Positions 1-9,800 of a stretch of 64,000 nucleotides of DNA are shown here, piece by piece. Position numbers and translations under genes: made by a program. The notes under the pieces are model-generated. The model saw only the letters and a list, made by a program, of their open reading frames with translations. It was not told the DNA's origin and searched no databases. Source of the stretch: an uncultured Clostridia bacterium (GTDB taxonomy: Bacteria; Bacillota; Clostridia; Peptostreptococcales; Anaerovoracaceae); assembly GCA_937900415.1 (NCBI GenBank), contig CALCEY010000005.1, positions 65,992 through 129,991 of the forward strand, read 5' to 3'. The first letter of the stretch is position 1. Each line of letters opens with the position of its first letter.

Positions 1-763
1 CTCCTGAAGCCACCATCGACCATATCATCAGCCTGTCCTTGGGAAGCCCTGCGAAGAGCGAGAATCTTTCATTTTCACCTGTCACCTTCATTTCAAGTCC
101 TACGCTGGTCTTCTGCATAACGTACCAGCACAGCAATGCTATGGCGGCGCTGTAAATCAAGGCTGTGCTCAAGTTTGAAGCAGGTATCAGCTTTGAAAAC
201 ATAAATGCCTCGGGAACAGCTTCACTTCCCCCTAAGACTCCCTTATCGTCTGTAGCAAGCGGTCCGTTGCTGTTCACAAGATATGTGCACACATATATCG
301 CTACAGAATTGAGCATTATTGTAGTTATTACTTCGCTTACTTTAAGCTTTACCTTTAAAAGCGCGGGGATAAGCGCATAAATTCCTCCTGCAACCGCAGC
401 CGAAACAAAAGCGAGCGGCACTGCTATAACCGGCGATATACCATGAAGGCACACTCCTGTCACCGTGGCTGCAAGACCTCCGAAATACAGCTGTCCTTCG
501 CCTCCCACATTAAACAGCCCCGCCTTGGCGCATATGGCCATTGCAAGTCCCGTAAGGCATAGAGTGAGCATCTTTGCAAGCGTATTTCCAAACACTCTGG
601 CAGAGCCGAAAACGCCCTTTATCATCGCTCCGTAGGCTTCTGCCGGATTATAACCCGTCACTGCCATCAGAATTCCTCCGATTATCAGGGCTGCCAAAAT
701 GCTGAGCACAAGAGAAAACAGATATGCTCGGTTTTTCTTAAGAGATGATGAAATTTTGTTCAT
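1..763 (-). CDS. ABC transporter permease, nucleoside/BMP type (partial, C-terminus outside window)
   Basis: This is a membrane permease of the branched-chain/ribose-type ABC family, probably the first of two permeases of a nucleoside importer. The reading frame starts with ATG at 763, behind a GGAGGT ribosome binding site at 771-776, and runs off the left edge after about 254 codons. The N-terminus begins MNKISSSLKKNRAYLF, followed by hydrophobic segments and the conserved stretch AKAGLFNVGGEGQLYFGG typical of this permease family. It overlaps the ATPase gene upstream by 26 bases, so the two are translationally coupled. A second permease is expected beyond the window. The family assignment is firm; the substrate is inferred from the neighbouring BMP lipoprotein. 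Confidence 0.85.
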   Translation of the reverse strand, partial: MNKISSSLKKNRAYLFSLVLSILAALIIGGILMAVTGYNPAEAYGAMIKGVFGSARVFGNTLAKMLTLCLTGLAMAICAKAGLFNVGGEGQLYFGGLAATVTGVCLHGISPVIAVPLAFVSAAVAGGIYALIPALLKVKLKVSEVITTIMLNSVAIYVCTYLVNSNGPLATDDKGVLGGSEAVPEAFMFSKLIPASNLSTALIYSAAIALLCWYVMQKTSVGLEMKVTGENERFSLFAGLPKDRLMIWSMVASG

Positions 764-2381
764 TCTCTTCACCTCCCTCTTCTCTGCTGCCTGTCATATA
801 GTAGCCTATATCCTTTTTATTTATCTGACCGGCTTTAAATTCTCCTGTAATCCTCCCCTCATACATGGTTATTATCCTGTCGCTTAAGCGAAATACCTCG
901 TCAAGATCCGCGCTTGCCAAAAGTATAGCGCAGCCTTGATTTCGCTTTTCTATTATCTGTCTGTGGATAAACTCTATGGCGCCCACGTCTACTCCCCTTG
1001 TAGGCTGAGCTATCACCAGCACAGGCGTATCCAGGGAAAACTCCCTTGCCACTACTACCTTCTGCATATTTCCTCCCGATAGAGAACCTACCGTCGTTTC
1101 TGTTCCCGCACCCCTTAAGTCAAACTTTTCAAATAGTTCTTTGGCGTATCTCTCAATGCTTGAACGCTTAAGATGAACTCCCTTCACGGAGAATTCTTCA
1201 TTTCGTTCTTTTCCTATTATAAGGTTCTCAGTTATGGTAGAAGGCATAGCGGCGCCTGTAGCTATCCTGTCTTCGGGGATATGGGCAAGCCCCATCTTCC
1301 TTATATCTCCGGGAGATTTTCCAGCCGCCTCTATTCCCTGGATTTCAAAGCTTCCCGCTTCTACGCTTCTCATACCTGTAAGGGCCTCTATGAGCTCGCT
1401 CTGACCGTTGCCTTCTATTGAGGCTATTCCCAGGATTTCTCCCGCTCTCACCTCTAAGGAAACTCCGTTCACTGCCATCAGACCTCGATTATCGGCGGCG
1501 TAGATATTCTTCGCCTCTATCATCACATCTCCCGGAACTCCCTTTTTCTCTATGTTTTCAAAGAGGATCTCTCTTCCCACCATCATAGAGGCGAGAATTT
1601 TTTCATTTACATCCTTCGTTTTCTCAACTCCCACAAGCTTTCCCCGGCGCATTACCCCGACGCGATCCGAAATGGCCATTACTTCATAAAGCTTATGGGT
1701 TATTATGATTATGGTCATCTCCTTTTCTCTGACAATTTTTCTTATCACACCGAAAAGTTCTTCAGTTTCCTGGGGTGTAAGAACAGCCGTCGGCTCGTCC
1801 AAGATGAGAATATCAGCTCCTCTGTAGAGGGTTTTAAGTATTTCGACTCTCTGCTGCAGGCCGACGCTTATTTCTCCCACTACAGCTTTTGGGTCGACGG
1901 CAAGGCCGTATTCCCTTGAAAGCGCTCTTACCTGACTGTCGGCTTTCTTGAGGTCGCAGAAAAATTTCATCTTACGAGGTTCCTTGCTCATTACGATATT
2001 CTGTGCCACCGTAAAAGAAGGAACCAGCATAAAGTGCTGATGTACCATTCCAACGCCTCTCTTTATGGCTTCCATCGGCTTGAAGCTTTCCATCTTCTCG
2101 CCCTTAATATACACATTTCCGTCTGTCGGCGTATTGAGACCGTACAATATGTTCATCAGAGTGCTCTTTCCAGCTCCGTTTTCACCTACAAGGGCGAATA
2201 CTTCTCCTTTTTTTATTTCCAAAGAAACCTGATCGTTGGCCAGCACGCCAGGAAACTGCATGGATATATTATCGAATCTGATAATAGTTTCCTGTTTTGC
2301 ATCTGTTTCCGTTTTCATTTCCGCCTCCGAAAGCCTGTCGAGATTTCTGATTAAATCATGGCCGTCGTTTAATTCATGCAA
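738..2381 (-). CDS. ABC transporter ATP-binding protein, two fused nucleotide-binding domains (nucleoside importer type)
   Basis: This 547-residue cytoplasmic ATPase should energise the importer formed with the adjacent permease and lipoprotein. Two ABC domains lie in tandem. The first has Walker A GENGAGKST, signature SVGLQQRVEIL and Walker B ILILDEPTA. The second has a degenerate Walker A (GIASIEGNGQSELIEAL), a clear signature (LSGGNMQKVVVARE) and an altered Walker B region (LVIAQPTRG). This pattern is usual for YufO/NupA and RbsA-like proteins. The start is TTG at 2381: GAGGT lies seven bases upstream, and the codons after it read HELNDGHD. An internal ATG 22 codons downstream is an alternative. 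The gene follows the lipoprotein gene after an intercistronic hairpin. Confidence 0.9.
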   Translation of the reverse strand: MHELNDGHDLIRNLDRLSEAEMKTETDAKQETIIRFDNISMQFPGVLANDQVSLEIKKGEVFALVGENGAGKSTLMNILYGLNTPTDGNVYIKGEKMESFKPMEAIKRGVGMVHQHFMLVPSFTVAQNIVMSKEPRKMKFFCDLKKADSQVRALSREYGLAVDPKAVVGEISVGLQQRVEILKTLYRGADILILDEPTAVLTPQETEELFGVIRKIVREKEMTIIIITHKLYEVMAISDRVGVMRRGKLVGVEKTKDVNEKILASMMVGREILFENIEKKGVPGDVMIEAKNIYAADNRGLMAVNGVSLEVRAGEILGIASIEGNGQSELIEALTGMRSVEAGSFEIQGIEAAGKSPGDIRKMGLAHIPEDRIATGAAMPSTITENLIIGKERNEEFSVKGVHLKRSSIERYAKELFEKFDLRGAGTETTVGSLSGGNMQKVVVAREFSLDTPVLVIAQPTRGVDVGAIEFIHRQIIEKRNQGCAILLASADLDEVFRLSDRIITMYEGRITGEFKAGQINKKDIGYYMTGSREEGGEENEQNFIIS

Positions 2382-2416
2382 TGTTATTACCTCGTCTTTC
2401 GAGTTTTTATAAAAAT

Positions 2417-2441
2417 GGCGTAGCGCGTTCAGCGCTACGCC
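2417..2441 (-). terminator. intercistronic hairpin between lipoprotein and ATPase genes
   Basis: A perfect 10-bp stem (GGCGTAGCGC with its complement) and a 5-base loop is followed on the minus strand by ATTTTTATAAAAAC. It sits after the binding-protein gene and before the ATPase gene. It probably acts as a partial terminator or 3' mRNA stabiliser that makes more binding protein than membrane components, as in many ABC operons. Confidence 0.65.
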
Positions 2442-2487
2442 TCATAAGCGAAACATCAGGCATATCGCCTTACTTAAAGGCCGGTCG

Positions 2488-3504
2488 CTACTGTCTGGTA
2501 GTTTCTACTTTTATTTCGCCTGCAACGATTTTTGCCGCAATGTCCTCTGCTTCAGCTTTGAGCTCGTCGCTTACCTGCTGAGTTGAGTCCTTATCACCAT
2601 AGGCGATGGAAATGTAACCGCTTGACATATCGGCAGTCCATATTCTTCCGCCTTCCCAGCTTTCATCTTCAACAACGGCTTTGATGGTATCATATATCGA
2701 ATTTCCCACTTCTTTTTTCATTGAACATATAATCTGTCCGTCATACTCGGAAGCGGTTATCTTCTGATCCTGATCGACTCCTATCGCATAGAAGCCGGCC
2801 TCCTTGGCTGCGGCAAACACGCCGTTTCCTGTATTTCCGGCTACCTGAAATATCACGTCAGCTCCCTGGTCGTGAAGAGCAAGGGCACATTCCTTACCCT
2901 TTGCCGGGTCTTCGTAGTCGTTAGCATAGTTGGTTACAACCTTTATGTCAGGGTTTGCGTATTTTGCTCCCTGCTCATATCCTGTAAGAAAATCATTTAT
3001 GGTATTTACGTCTTCTCCGCCTACTGCTCCTACAACTCCTGTTTCAGACATCTTTGCCGCGATATAGCCGGCAATGAAAGATCCTTCGTTCTGAGCGTAT
3101 AAAATGCAAAGCACGTTAGGAAGATCTTCTATTCCTTCTACCGGATTATCTACCCATATAAACTTGGTGTCAGTATATTCCTTGGCCACCTCTGCAATTT
3201 CATAGAATTGCCAACCTACCGGAACTACTATGTCCGAAGTCTCCGCTGCGTCCATCATGTGCTGCTTGTAATTTTCTTCATTGCACTCGATAGTATTTAC
3301 TTTTACACCGTAATCCTTTGCCAGCTTGTCCGCTCCCTCTTTCGCGGAATCGTTAAAGGACTTGTCTCCAAAAGCCGAAGACACAACTACGCACACAGTC
3401 AGCGCTTTCTCGCCTTCTCCGCCTTCCTTGTCCTTACATCCTGCCAAAGAGAATACGGAAAGAGCCATTACGATAACTAATAAAATAGAAATCAGTTTCT
3501 TCAT
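2488..3504 (-). CDS. BMP-family substrate-binding lipoprotein (nucleoside importer)
   Basis: This 338-residue extracytoplasmic lipoprotein of the BMP/Med (PnrA-like) family is the likely purine-nucleoside receptor of the downstream ABC transporter. The N-terminus is a lipoprotein signal peptide with lipobox LAGC, cleaved before Cys23. The mature part carries family landmarks: FGDKSFNDSAKEGADKL near residue 45, the GSFIAGYIAAKMS segment, and GADVIFQVAGNTGNGVF in the second lobe. GGAGG lies at 3511-3515, six bases before the ATG. A good sigma-A promoter lies 43 bases upstream. First gene of the lipoprotein-ATPase-permease operon. Ligand identity is inferred from family members and was not read from the sequence. 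Confidence 0.9.
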   Translation of the reverse strand: MKKLISILLVIVMALSVFSLAGCKDKEGGEGEKALTVCVVVSSAFGDKSFNDSAKEGADKLAKDYGVKVNTIECNEENYKQHMMDAAETSDIVVPVGWQFYEIAEVAKEYTDTKFIWVDNPVEGIEDLPNVLCILYAQNEGSFIAGYIAAKMSETGVVGAVGGEDVNTINDFLTGYEQGAKYANPDIKVVTNYANDYEDPAKGKECALALHDQGADVIFQVAGNTGNGVFAAAKEAGFYAIGVDQDQKITASEYDGQIICSMKKEVGNSIYDTIKAVVEDESWEGGRIWTADMSSGYISIAYGDKDSTQQVSDELKAEAEDIAAKIVAGEIKVETTRQ

Positions 3505-3546
3505 TTTCTTCCTCCGTGTTTGAAAACAAAATTATGATACTGCTCG

Positions 3547-3575
3547 ATTATAGCATTATGCGGCTGTAAAATCAA
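3547..3575 (-). promoter_or_regulatory. sigma-A promoter of the nucleoside transporter operon
   Basis: On the minus strand TTGATT (3570-3575) is followed by a 17-base spacer and a perfect TATAAT (3547-3552). The predicted start of transcription near 3540 leaves a leader of about 35 bases to the ATG at 3504. That leaves no room for a purine riboswitch. Confidence 0.75.
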
Positions 3576-3889
3576 GGTTATCCCTGTCTTTTTAGAAAAG
3601 CGGATATATTTTCTCACCTTTCCGTGTATTTTCAGCGTCATCTTCGAGGCGAGCAAATGTGACTTTCACTTTATTAAGCGAACCGATATAACTTTTGCCT
3701 TGCGAAACAAGACGATGTGATAACCTTTTTAACAGCTAACCGCAGCAGGACCACATAACCGGTTCTCATCGGCCAACAGCAGGAGCCGCGGCAAGAAGCC
3801 CCCGCCTGCGGACTTACCCGCCGGCGGGGACCTCCCTCTTTATATCATATTTTTTCAGAAGACGTCATACTTCAATCAGAAAAATAGCT
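3576..3889. other. gene-free region with a GC-rich hairpin
   Basis: This gap lies between the adhesin stop codon and the nucleoside operon promoter. It contains a strong GC-rich inverted repeat at 3800-3829: 12-bp arms CCCCGCCTGCGG and CCGCCGGCGGGG with one mismatch and a 6-base loop. No U-tract follows on the minus strand, so it is not a textbook terminator. The adjoining 3718-3790 stretch is also rich in short complementary segments. No coding potential was seen. An RNA element or a Rho-dependent 3' end of the adhesin transcript is possible. Confidence 0.4.
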
Positions 3890-6800
3890 TTATTTATCTG
3901 CTTTTATCCTTGCGCCCACAGCTGCAATCAACCCTATGGCAGAGACTGCCAGCAGCGCTAAAAGTCCTCCCAGTCCGCTGCTGTCTCCTGTTTTGCCTGC
4001 GCCCTTGCCGGAATTCTTATCTTCCTCTCCTGCATCTGCGTCAGGAGCTTCATCCTCCCGCATAATGTTTGTAAATACAAGCGAATCGCTTTCAACTGAT
4101 GCTTTCAGAACTGAATCCTCGTCTTTTACATAAACCTTAACCTTATATACAGTTTCGTCATATTCAACGCCTTTCTGATTATCATTTACCTCTCTTACGG
4201 TATAGTTATATTCTCCTGCCCTGCTGTAACGGATTTCGTCAAATATAACCCTTCCTTTTTCATCGTTTTCAGCAGTAGAAATAAGTTTTCCATTTTCGTC
4301 CCTGAGTTCAAAGGCAAACCTGCCTTCATCAAGCTTCCCGCCTTTAAATATCTTCGCAGCGCCTAAAACGACGGAGGCTTCTTCGGTAACATGATATTCA
4401 TTTTCAAATACGATGGAGGCCTGTTGTTCCTTTTCGTTTTTTGCCGAATCACCGCGTACCTTAGATGAACTGTCAGCTTCGCCGCCCTTGAGCATATGAG
4501 TTACGGACAGCGTACCGTCTCCGTTATCCTTAACCTCTGTAATTATATTGAAGCTGCTGCCGTCATAAGTTATTCCAGGCTCATTTCCTTTGACTTCACG
4601 AACCACATAATTATAGATTCCCGGCTTTGTGTACTCTATGGAGCTGAAGGTTACGTTTCCTTTTTCGTCATTTCTGCCGGTCGCCACAGTCTTTCCGTCT
4701 TCCGAAAGCTCAAAATCAAACTCGTACTCTGACAGCTCAGCGCCGTTGAGAAGCTTCGTTATGCTTATCGTATCCGTAATGCTTGACTCAGACGGGGTCG
4801 TTATCCCGTAAGTATTTACGAAGGTAAAGAGCGCGCCCTGTTCATTATCCGGCGTAGCAGTCAGATGGCCTTTTCCGTCATCTTTAAGCGTAATTTTAAA
4901 TTCGCAGTCGCTGCCGTTGTCTATTCCCGGAACGCTTCCCGTCTCTTCTGCCTTATAGGTAAATACTCTCGTTCTCGAACCGTCGGCGGCAGGTTCTGCG
5001 TCCTTCAGCATATCAAGGCTGAAATTAACATCTCCAAAGACTATATTTCCGTTGCCGTCGTTTGAAGCAGTATCAGCTGCCGGCATAGGAGCGCCGTCTA
5101 AGCCTGTCAGTTTGAAGCTGAATTTTCCTTCTATGTCCGGAGGATTCAGCCCCGGTGCAGACTTCAAGACTTTGCTTCCCGATATGTTTACAGAAACATC
5201 TTCACCGGTGGAATAACTGTTGCGGAAAATCATTCCGTCCTTCTCCGGATAATTTACTTTGGCAGTAAGGCCGCCTTTTCCGTCGTCCGTCACTGTAACG
5301 GTAAAGTCAAAAGACGTCTTGACCCCTGTTATACCCAGTTCGCTAAAGTTTTCGTTTTTTTCCTCCGCTGTATAGCTGAGCGTCCATACGTCATTTCCTT
5401 CTTTAACGCTCTTCACTGCATATCCGTCTTTTTCGGCTTCCTTCAGAGCTGCTGTGGTATATTCAAATTGCTTATCGAAAATCACTTTTCCGCTCTCATC
5501 GCTTGCGCCTCTCATAACTGTTTTCGGCTCTGCGTTTTTGGTCTTTACCTCAAATCTGAATTCTCCGTCTTTAAGAGGTCTGCCTTCGAGTTCTTTTCTT
5601 GCAGTAAGAACCGCAAGCCCCTTTTCTCCGGTCTCAGCCGTATACTCGTTCGAGAATTCCACTGCGGCTCCATCAGCTTCTGTCTGTCCAGTAATGTAAG
5701 TATATACCTTATCTTTCTCTCCGTTCTTGGAAATTGCAGTTGTTACCTGTAATCTGCCGTCGGTTTTATCCTCGATATAAATGCTTACTGTTCTCTTTTC
5801 GGTATCGTAAGTATATCCGCTTTCCTGCCCGTCCGTCTCGGTTATCTCATAGGTATAAGTTTTGCCTGCATCCTTCATATCAAAATTCAGATGACCGCCC
5901 AAATCGAGAATCGTAACGGAACGGCCTTCCGCCGCCTCAGGATTTTTTATTTTGAGGCCTTCCTCAGTTAACGACAACTTTTCTCTTGAAGCCTGGTCCT
6001 TTCCCTTTACGGTAAATTCAAACTTTCCGGCCTCCATGTCTCTTCCATTCAATACTTTTCGTATCGAAAGGCCACCTGCATCGCCATAATCCATAGAAGC
6101 GCTGTACCTGTTGGTAAACCTTTTATTGGTTACGAGCGGCGCAGCTGTCAAGGTTCCGTCTCCGTTATCTGTCACTGTAACTTCTAAAACAGCCTTGTTG
6201 TCGGAATACGTTATTCCGGGTATGCTTCCCTTTACTTCTGTTATCTCATATCTGTATGCCTTTGCTTCACTGAATATTATTTCACCGAAACCGAACTCTA
6301 CGAACTGCTCTTCTTTTTCTCCGCCTGTGTTTTTCACCTTGACAGACTGTTTTTCAGGCATAGGGGCGCCTTCGGTGAGTGCTGTTATCTTAAACTCGAA
6401 TTCGTCTGTTTCAAGCCAGTCTCTGCCCATGAGCACCTTGGTGAAAAATCCGTTTGTATCGAGAATCTCATCCCTGGCTTTATAATTGTTTACAAAGCTT
6501 ACTTCAGGAGTTTCACTCCGGCTGTCGTAAACACCTATTACTGTATTATCATCTTTTCCTTTTGCATCCTTTATCCTCGTAACGGTAGTTTCTGCTTGCA
6601 GCTGTCCGTTCTGAGCAGGATCTGATACAACTATGGAAATCTGATACACAGATTTGTCATATGTTATTCCAATATCCTGTGCGCCTTCGTTTTCATAAAC
6701 TCTGTATACGAATGTCTTGCCTATATCTTCAGCAGTGAATTCAAGGTTCAGCAGCTTCCTTACCGACGATTTTTCACCATCCTCAGCTCTGCCGTTTTTA

Positions 6801-9800
6801 AAATTTTTATCGGCTGCCGTAATATCAGCTCCCTCATCTGCCTCCATTGAAAAACTGAATTCGCCTATAGACATATCTCTTCCGTTCAATGTTTTTGAAA
6901 CTGTCAGTCCGCCTCTTCCGCCGTAATTCAACGACGCATTATACACGTTCTTAAAGAACGCCTTATCTTCGGAATCGTTTGCCGTTCCATTATCGTAAGC
7001 TGTCTCTGCTACAAGCTGTCCTTCGCCGTTATCTCTGACGGTAACCGTAACCTTTGCCGTATGCTCGTCATATGTAACGCCGCCAGCACTTCCCTTTTCC
7101 TCGGTAACATCAAACATATATATGCCCGGTTTGCTCAATGTCATATCTCCGAAGGAAAAGCGCTCCGCAATTCCGTTTTGAGCTTCCGAAACATGAGCCT
7201 CCGCTTTTTCAGCCGCTTTGTCCCAGCCTTCCACGATTATTTCGCCATTTTCAATCGCTTCGGCGGTAGATTGATTCGCCGCCTTAAGCTTAAAGGTAAA
7301 TTTCTCGCCGTCCTTCATATCGCGGCCTGTAAGAATTTTTTCTCCTTTTATCGCCTCATTTCCTGCAAGCTGCGCTGATTCCGGCCTGTATTCGTTTCTG
7401 AAGGTCACTTTAAAATCGTTAATCGGTTCGGCAGGCTCCCTTCCGTTTTCGGTGCTGTAATAGGTAACTTCTACGGAAACTACAGGCGCGCCGGCCTCCT
7501 CTTCCACAACATCAGGTGAAAATCTGGCGATATACATGTTAGGATCGTACTTCATGCCCTTATAAGTATAGTCGTTTTCTTCTGTGGCTTCTTTCGGCAT
7601 AACTTCTGTAAGCAGATAGTCATAATGCTCCCTTGTATGTTTATCTGTGAATTCCATCATGCCGTAGGATATGGACGGACCGTCGTTTTCAACTGTAAAG
7701 GAGCTTACCTCAGCTATTCCGTCCGGCACAGGCGCGCCCTCTGTCAGCGGCTTTACCATGAATTCAAAACTGCACGCTGAAAGAGGCTTAGATCCCGAAT
7801 AATCAGCATACTGCTTTGTTCCTACAGGCGCTGCAAAAACGGAATCTGCTGAATATTTATTTGTAAACAGCGCTTTCTCAGCTGCTGTTCCCGTCTCCTG
7901 TGCGTCGTCTCCGGTAGCCTGCGTCATTTTCGACTCTGCCTTAAGCGCTCCGCTTCCATCGTCTGAAACGTTAACCTCTACGGTATAAAGCGCCTGTGAA
8001 TAGGAGATTCCGGGAGTTTTTTCAGCCGGTTCCTCTTCATATATCACATAGCTATAAGTTCCCGGTTTTGTGAAATCAGCCTTTCCGAAATCGAAAGAGA
8101 CCTCCGATCCGTCGTCATAATTTTCATCCGGGCCTGCGACCAGCACTGCCTCCGTCTGCTCTGTTTCAGGGGCATTACCTTGCGCTTTTATGACAAATTT
8201 AAAGGATTCTCCCGTTTTCCAGTCTCTTCCGTCAAGTATTTTGCCTCCCTTAAAGAACTCTGCCGTATCTGCGGATTCCGGCAGCACAGCTTTATAGCTG
8301 TTTACAAAAGAGGCCGCTGACACAGTTCCGCCCGTTATCGTTCCCTTATCGCCTTCTGCTGAAATCCGCTGAAATCCTGCCGGCATATTCTGCTCCGTAA
8401 CCTTATAGGCAGTTCCGTCAGGTAAACCGTATATGAACATGGTCTGACCGTCTTTAAGCTTAAAAACGTCTTTATCCTCAACAGTCAAGTCTTCTCCCTG
8501 CTGTTTCATGTCATCGCCGAAGAGCCTGGCTGTATAAGATCCTTCCGCTCCGTTCAAATCAAGCAGAAATTCAAATTCTTTGTCTTTTATTGTTTCCTTA
8601 TCGAACCCGTCGGCAGTCTCCGATACTTTGGCTACCTTCAGAGTTCCCGGAAGCTCTATGTCTATACGCCCGTTGTTTCCTAAATATACCCTTATTCTTT
8701 CGGCATTTGAAACATCCATATCGTTCCATACCGGATTTATGATTTCTTCGGCCGTTCCTGTAGCATTATCGGCCTTTAACGCATATAGATTTGTCACTGA
8801 AGCCAGTCTCGGCGTTCCCACAGGTATATAATACTGATTGTTTTCTCCAACTTCAGCCGCTTTCAGAAGCTGTTCGAGAGCTTGCCCTGCCTCCATCTTC
8901 ACTGAATACAGCTGTTCTGTCGTTTCTTTTGTGTCGTAATACGACCTCGGATAATAATATTCCGCATGTCCATAAAGATTATCCTTCGTTACAGGCTTCT
9001 TACATTCTTCATCAAGATATAGATAAGAATCTTCTGTAAAATAATAAAAGCTGTTGCTCTCCGCCGGAGTAAACTCAGAGGTCGCGCTTCCGCTCTTCGC
9101 TCCTCTGGTGAAATCGTTGGAATAAAAGCTCACTTTGCCGTCCGCCGAATTTTCTTTTATATACTGTGAAAGCCGGCTGTCAGGCTCTTTCAGACTTTCG
9201 GCAACTCCGTCCTTAAGACTTGCCCCGTAAAACAGTCTTATTGGATAAGTTTCGTTCACCTGCGTCGTCACATTGTCCTCATCTCCATTATCTACCTTAA
9301 AATCCCTCAGCGGTATCATGGCCGCCGGAATCTTAACCGTTACAAGGTCTCCTGTCTCAAGTCCGCTTCCGTGTTTCACCGTTATTATTATGCTGTTCAG
9401 ATTTCCGTCCGGATAAATACTGTTTCCGGCAGTACCCTCAAAGATATAGGTATCCGTATCGCCTGACGTGACCTTTCCGTCTCTCGGAAGAGTAAATTTC
9501 TTATCTGCAAAGACTATGCTCCTGAAGTCATCTACCTTCATATAGGAGCCCAGGCGATCCGTTATCGTTATATAGCCGTCCTTTTGAGCGTTTGTAGGAT
9601 CTCCGCTTGGATTTTCCATCGCTGTAGGGTAACCGGCTGATTCTATTATTTCCTCTGAAATGGTCTTGAAGATGTCGTTCAATTGCGCAGAATCATTGGC
9701 GACCTTATAGTAAGCCGCCTCATCGTTCACTCTCTTGCCTAAATCAGTATAGTTTTCAGCCTCCGGATAATTGCTCGACATACCGTTCATATAGCGATTC

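Noticed and set aside
3505..3575. Purine riboswitch upstream of the nucleoside importer
   Set aside because: The promoter places the transcript start about 36 bases before the ATG, too short for an aptamer, and no aptamer core was seen.
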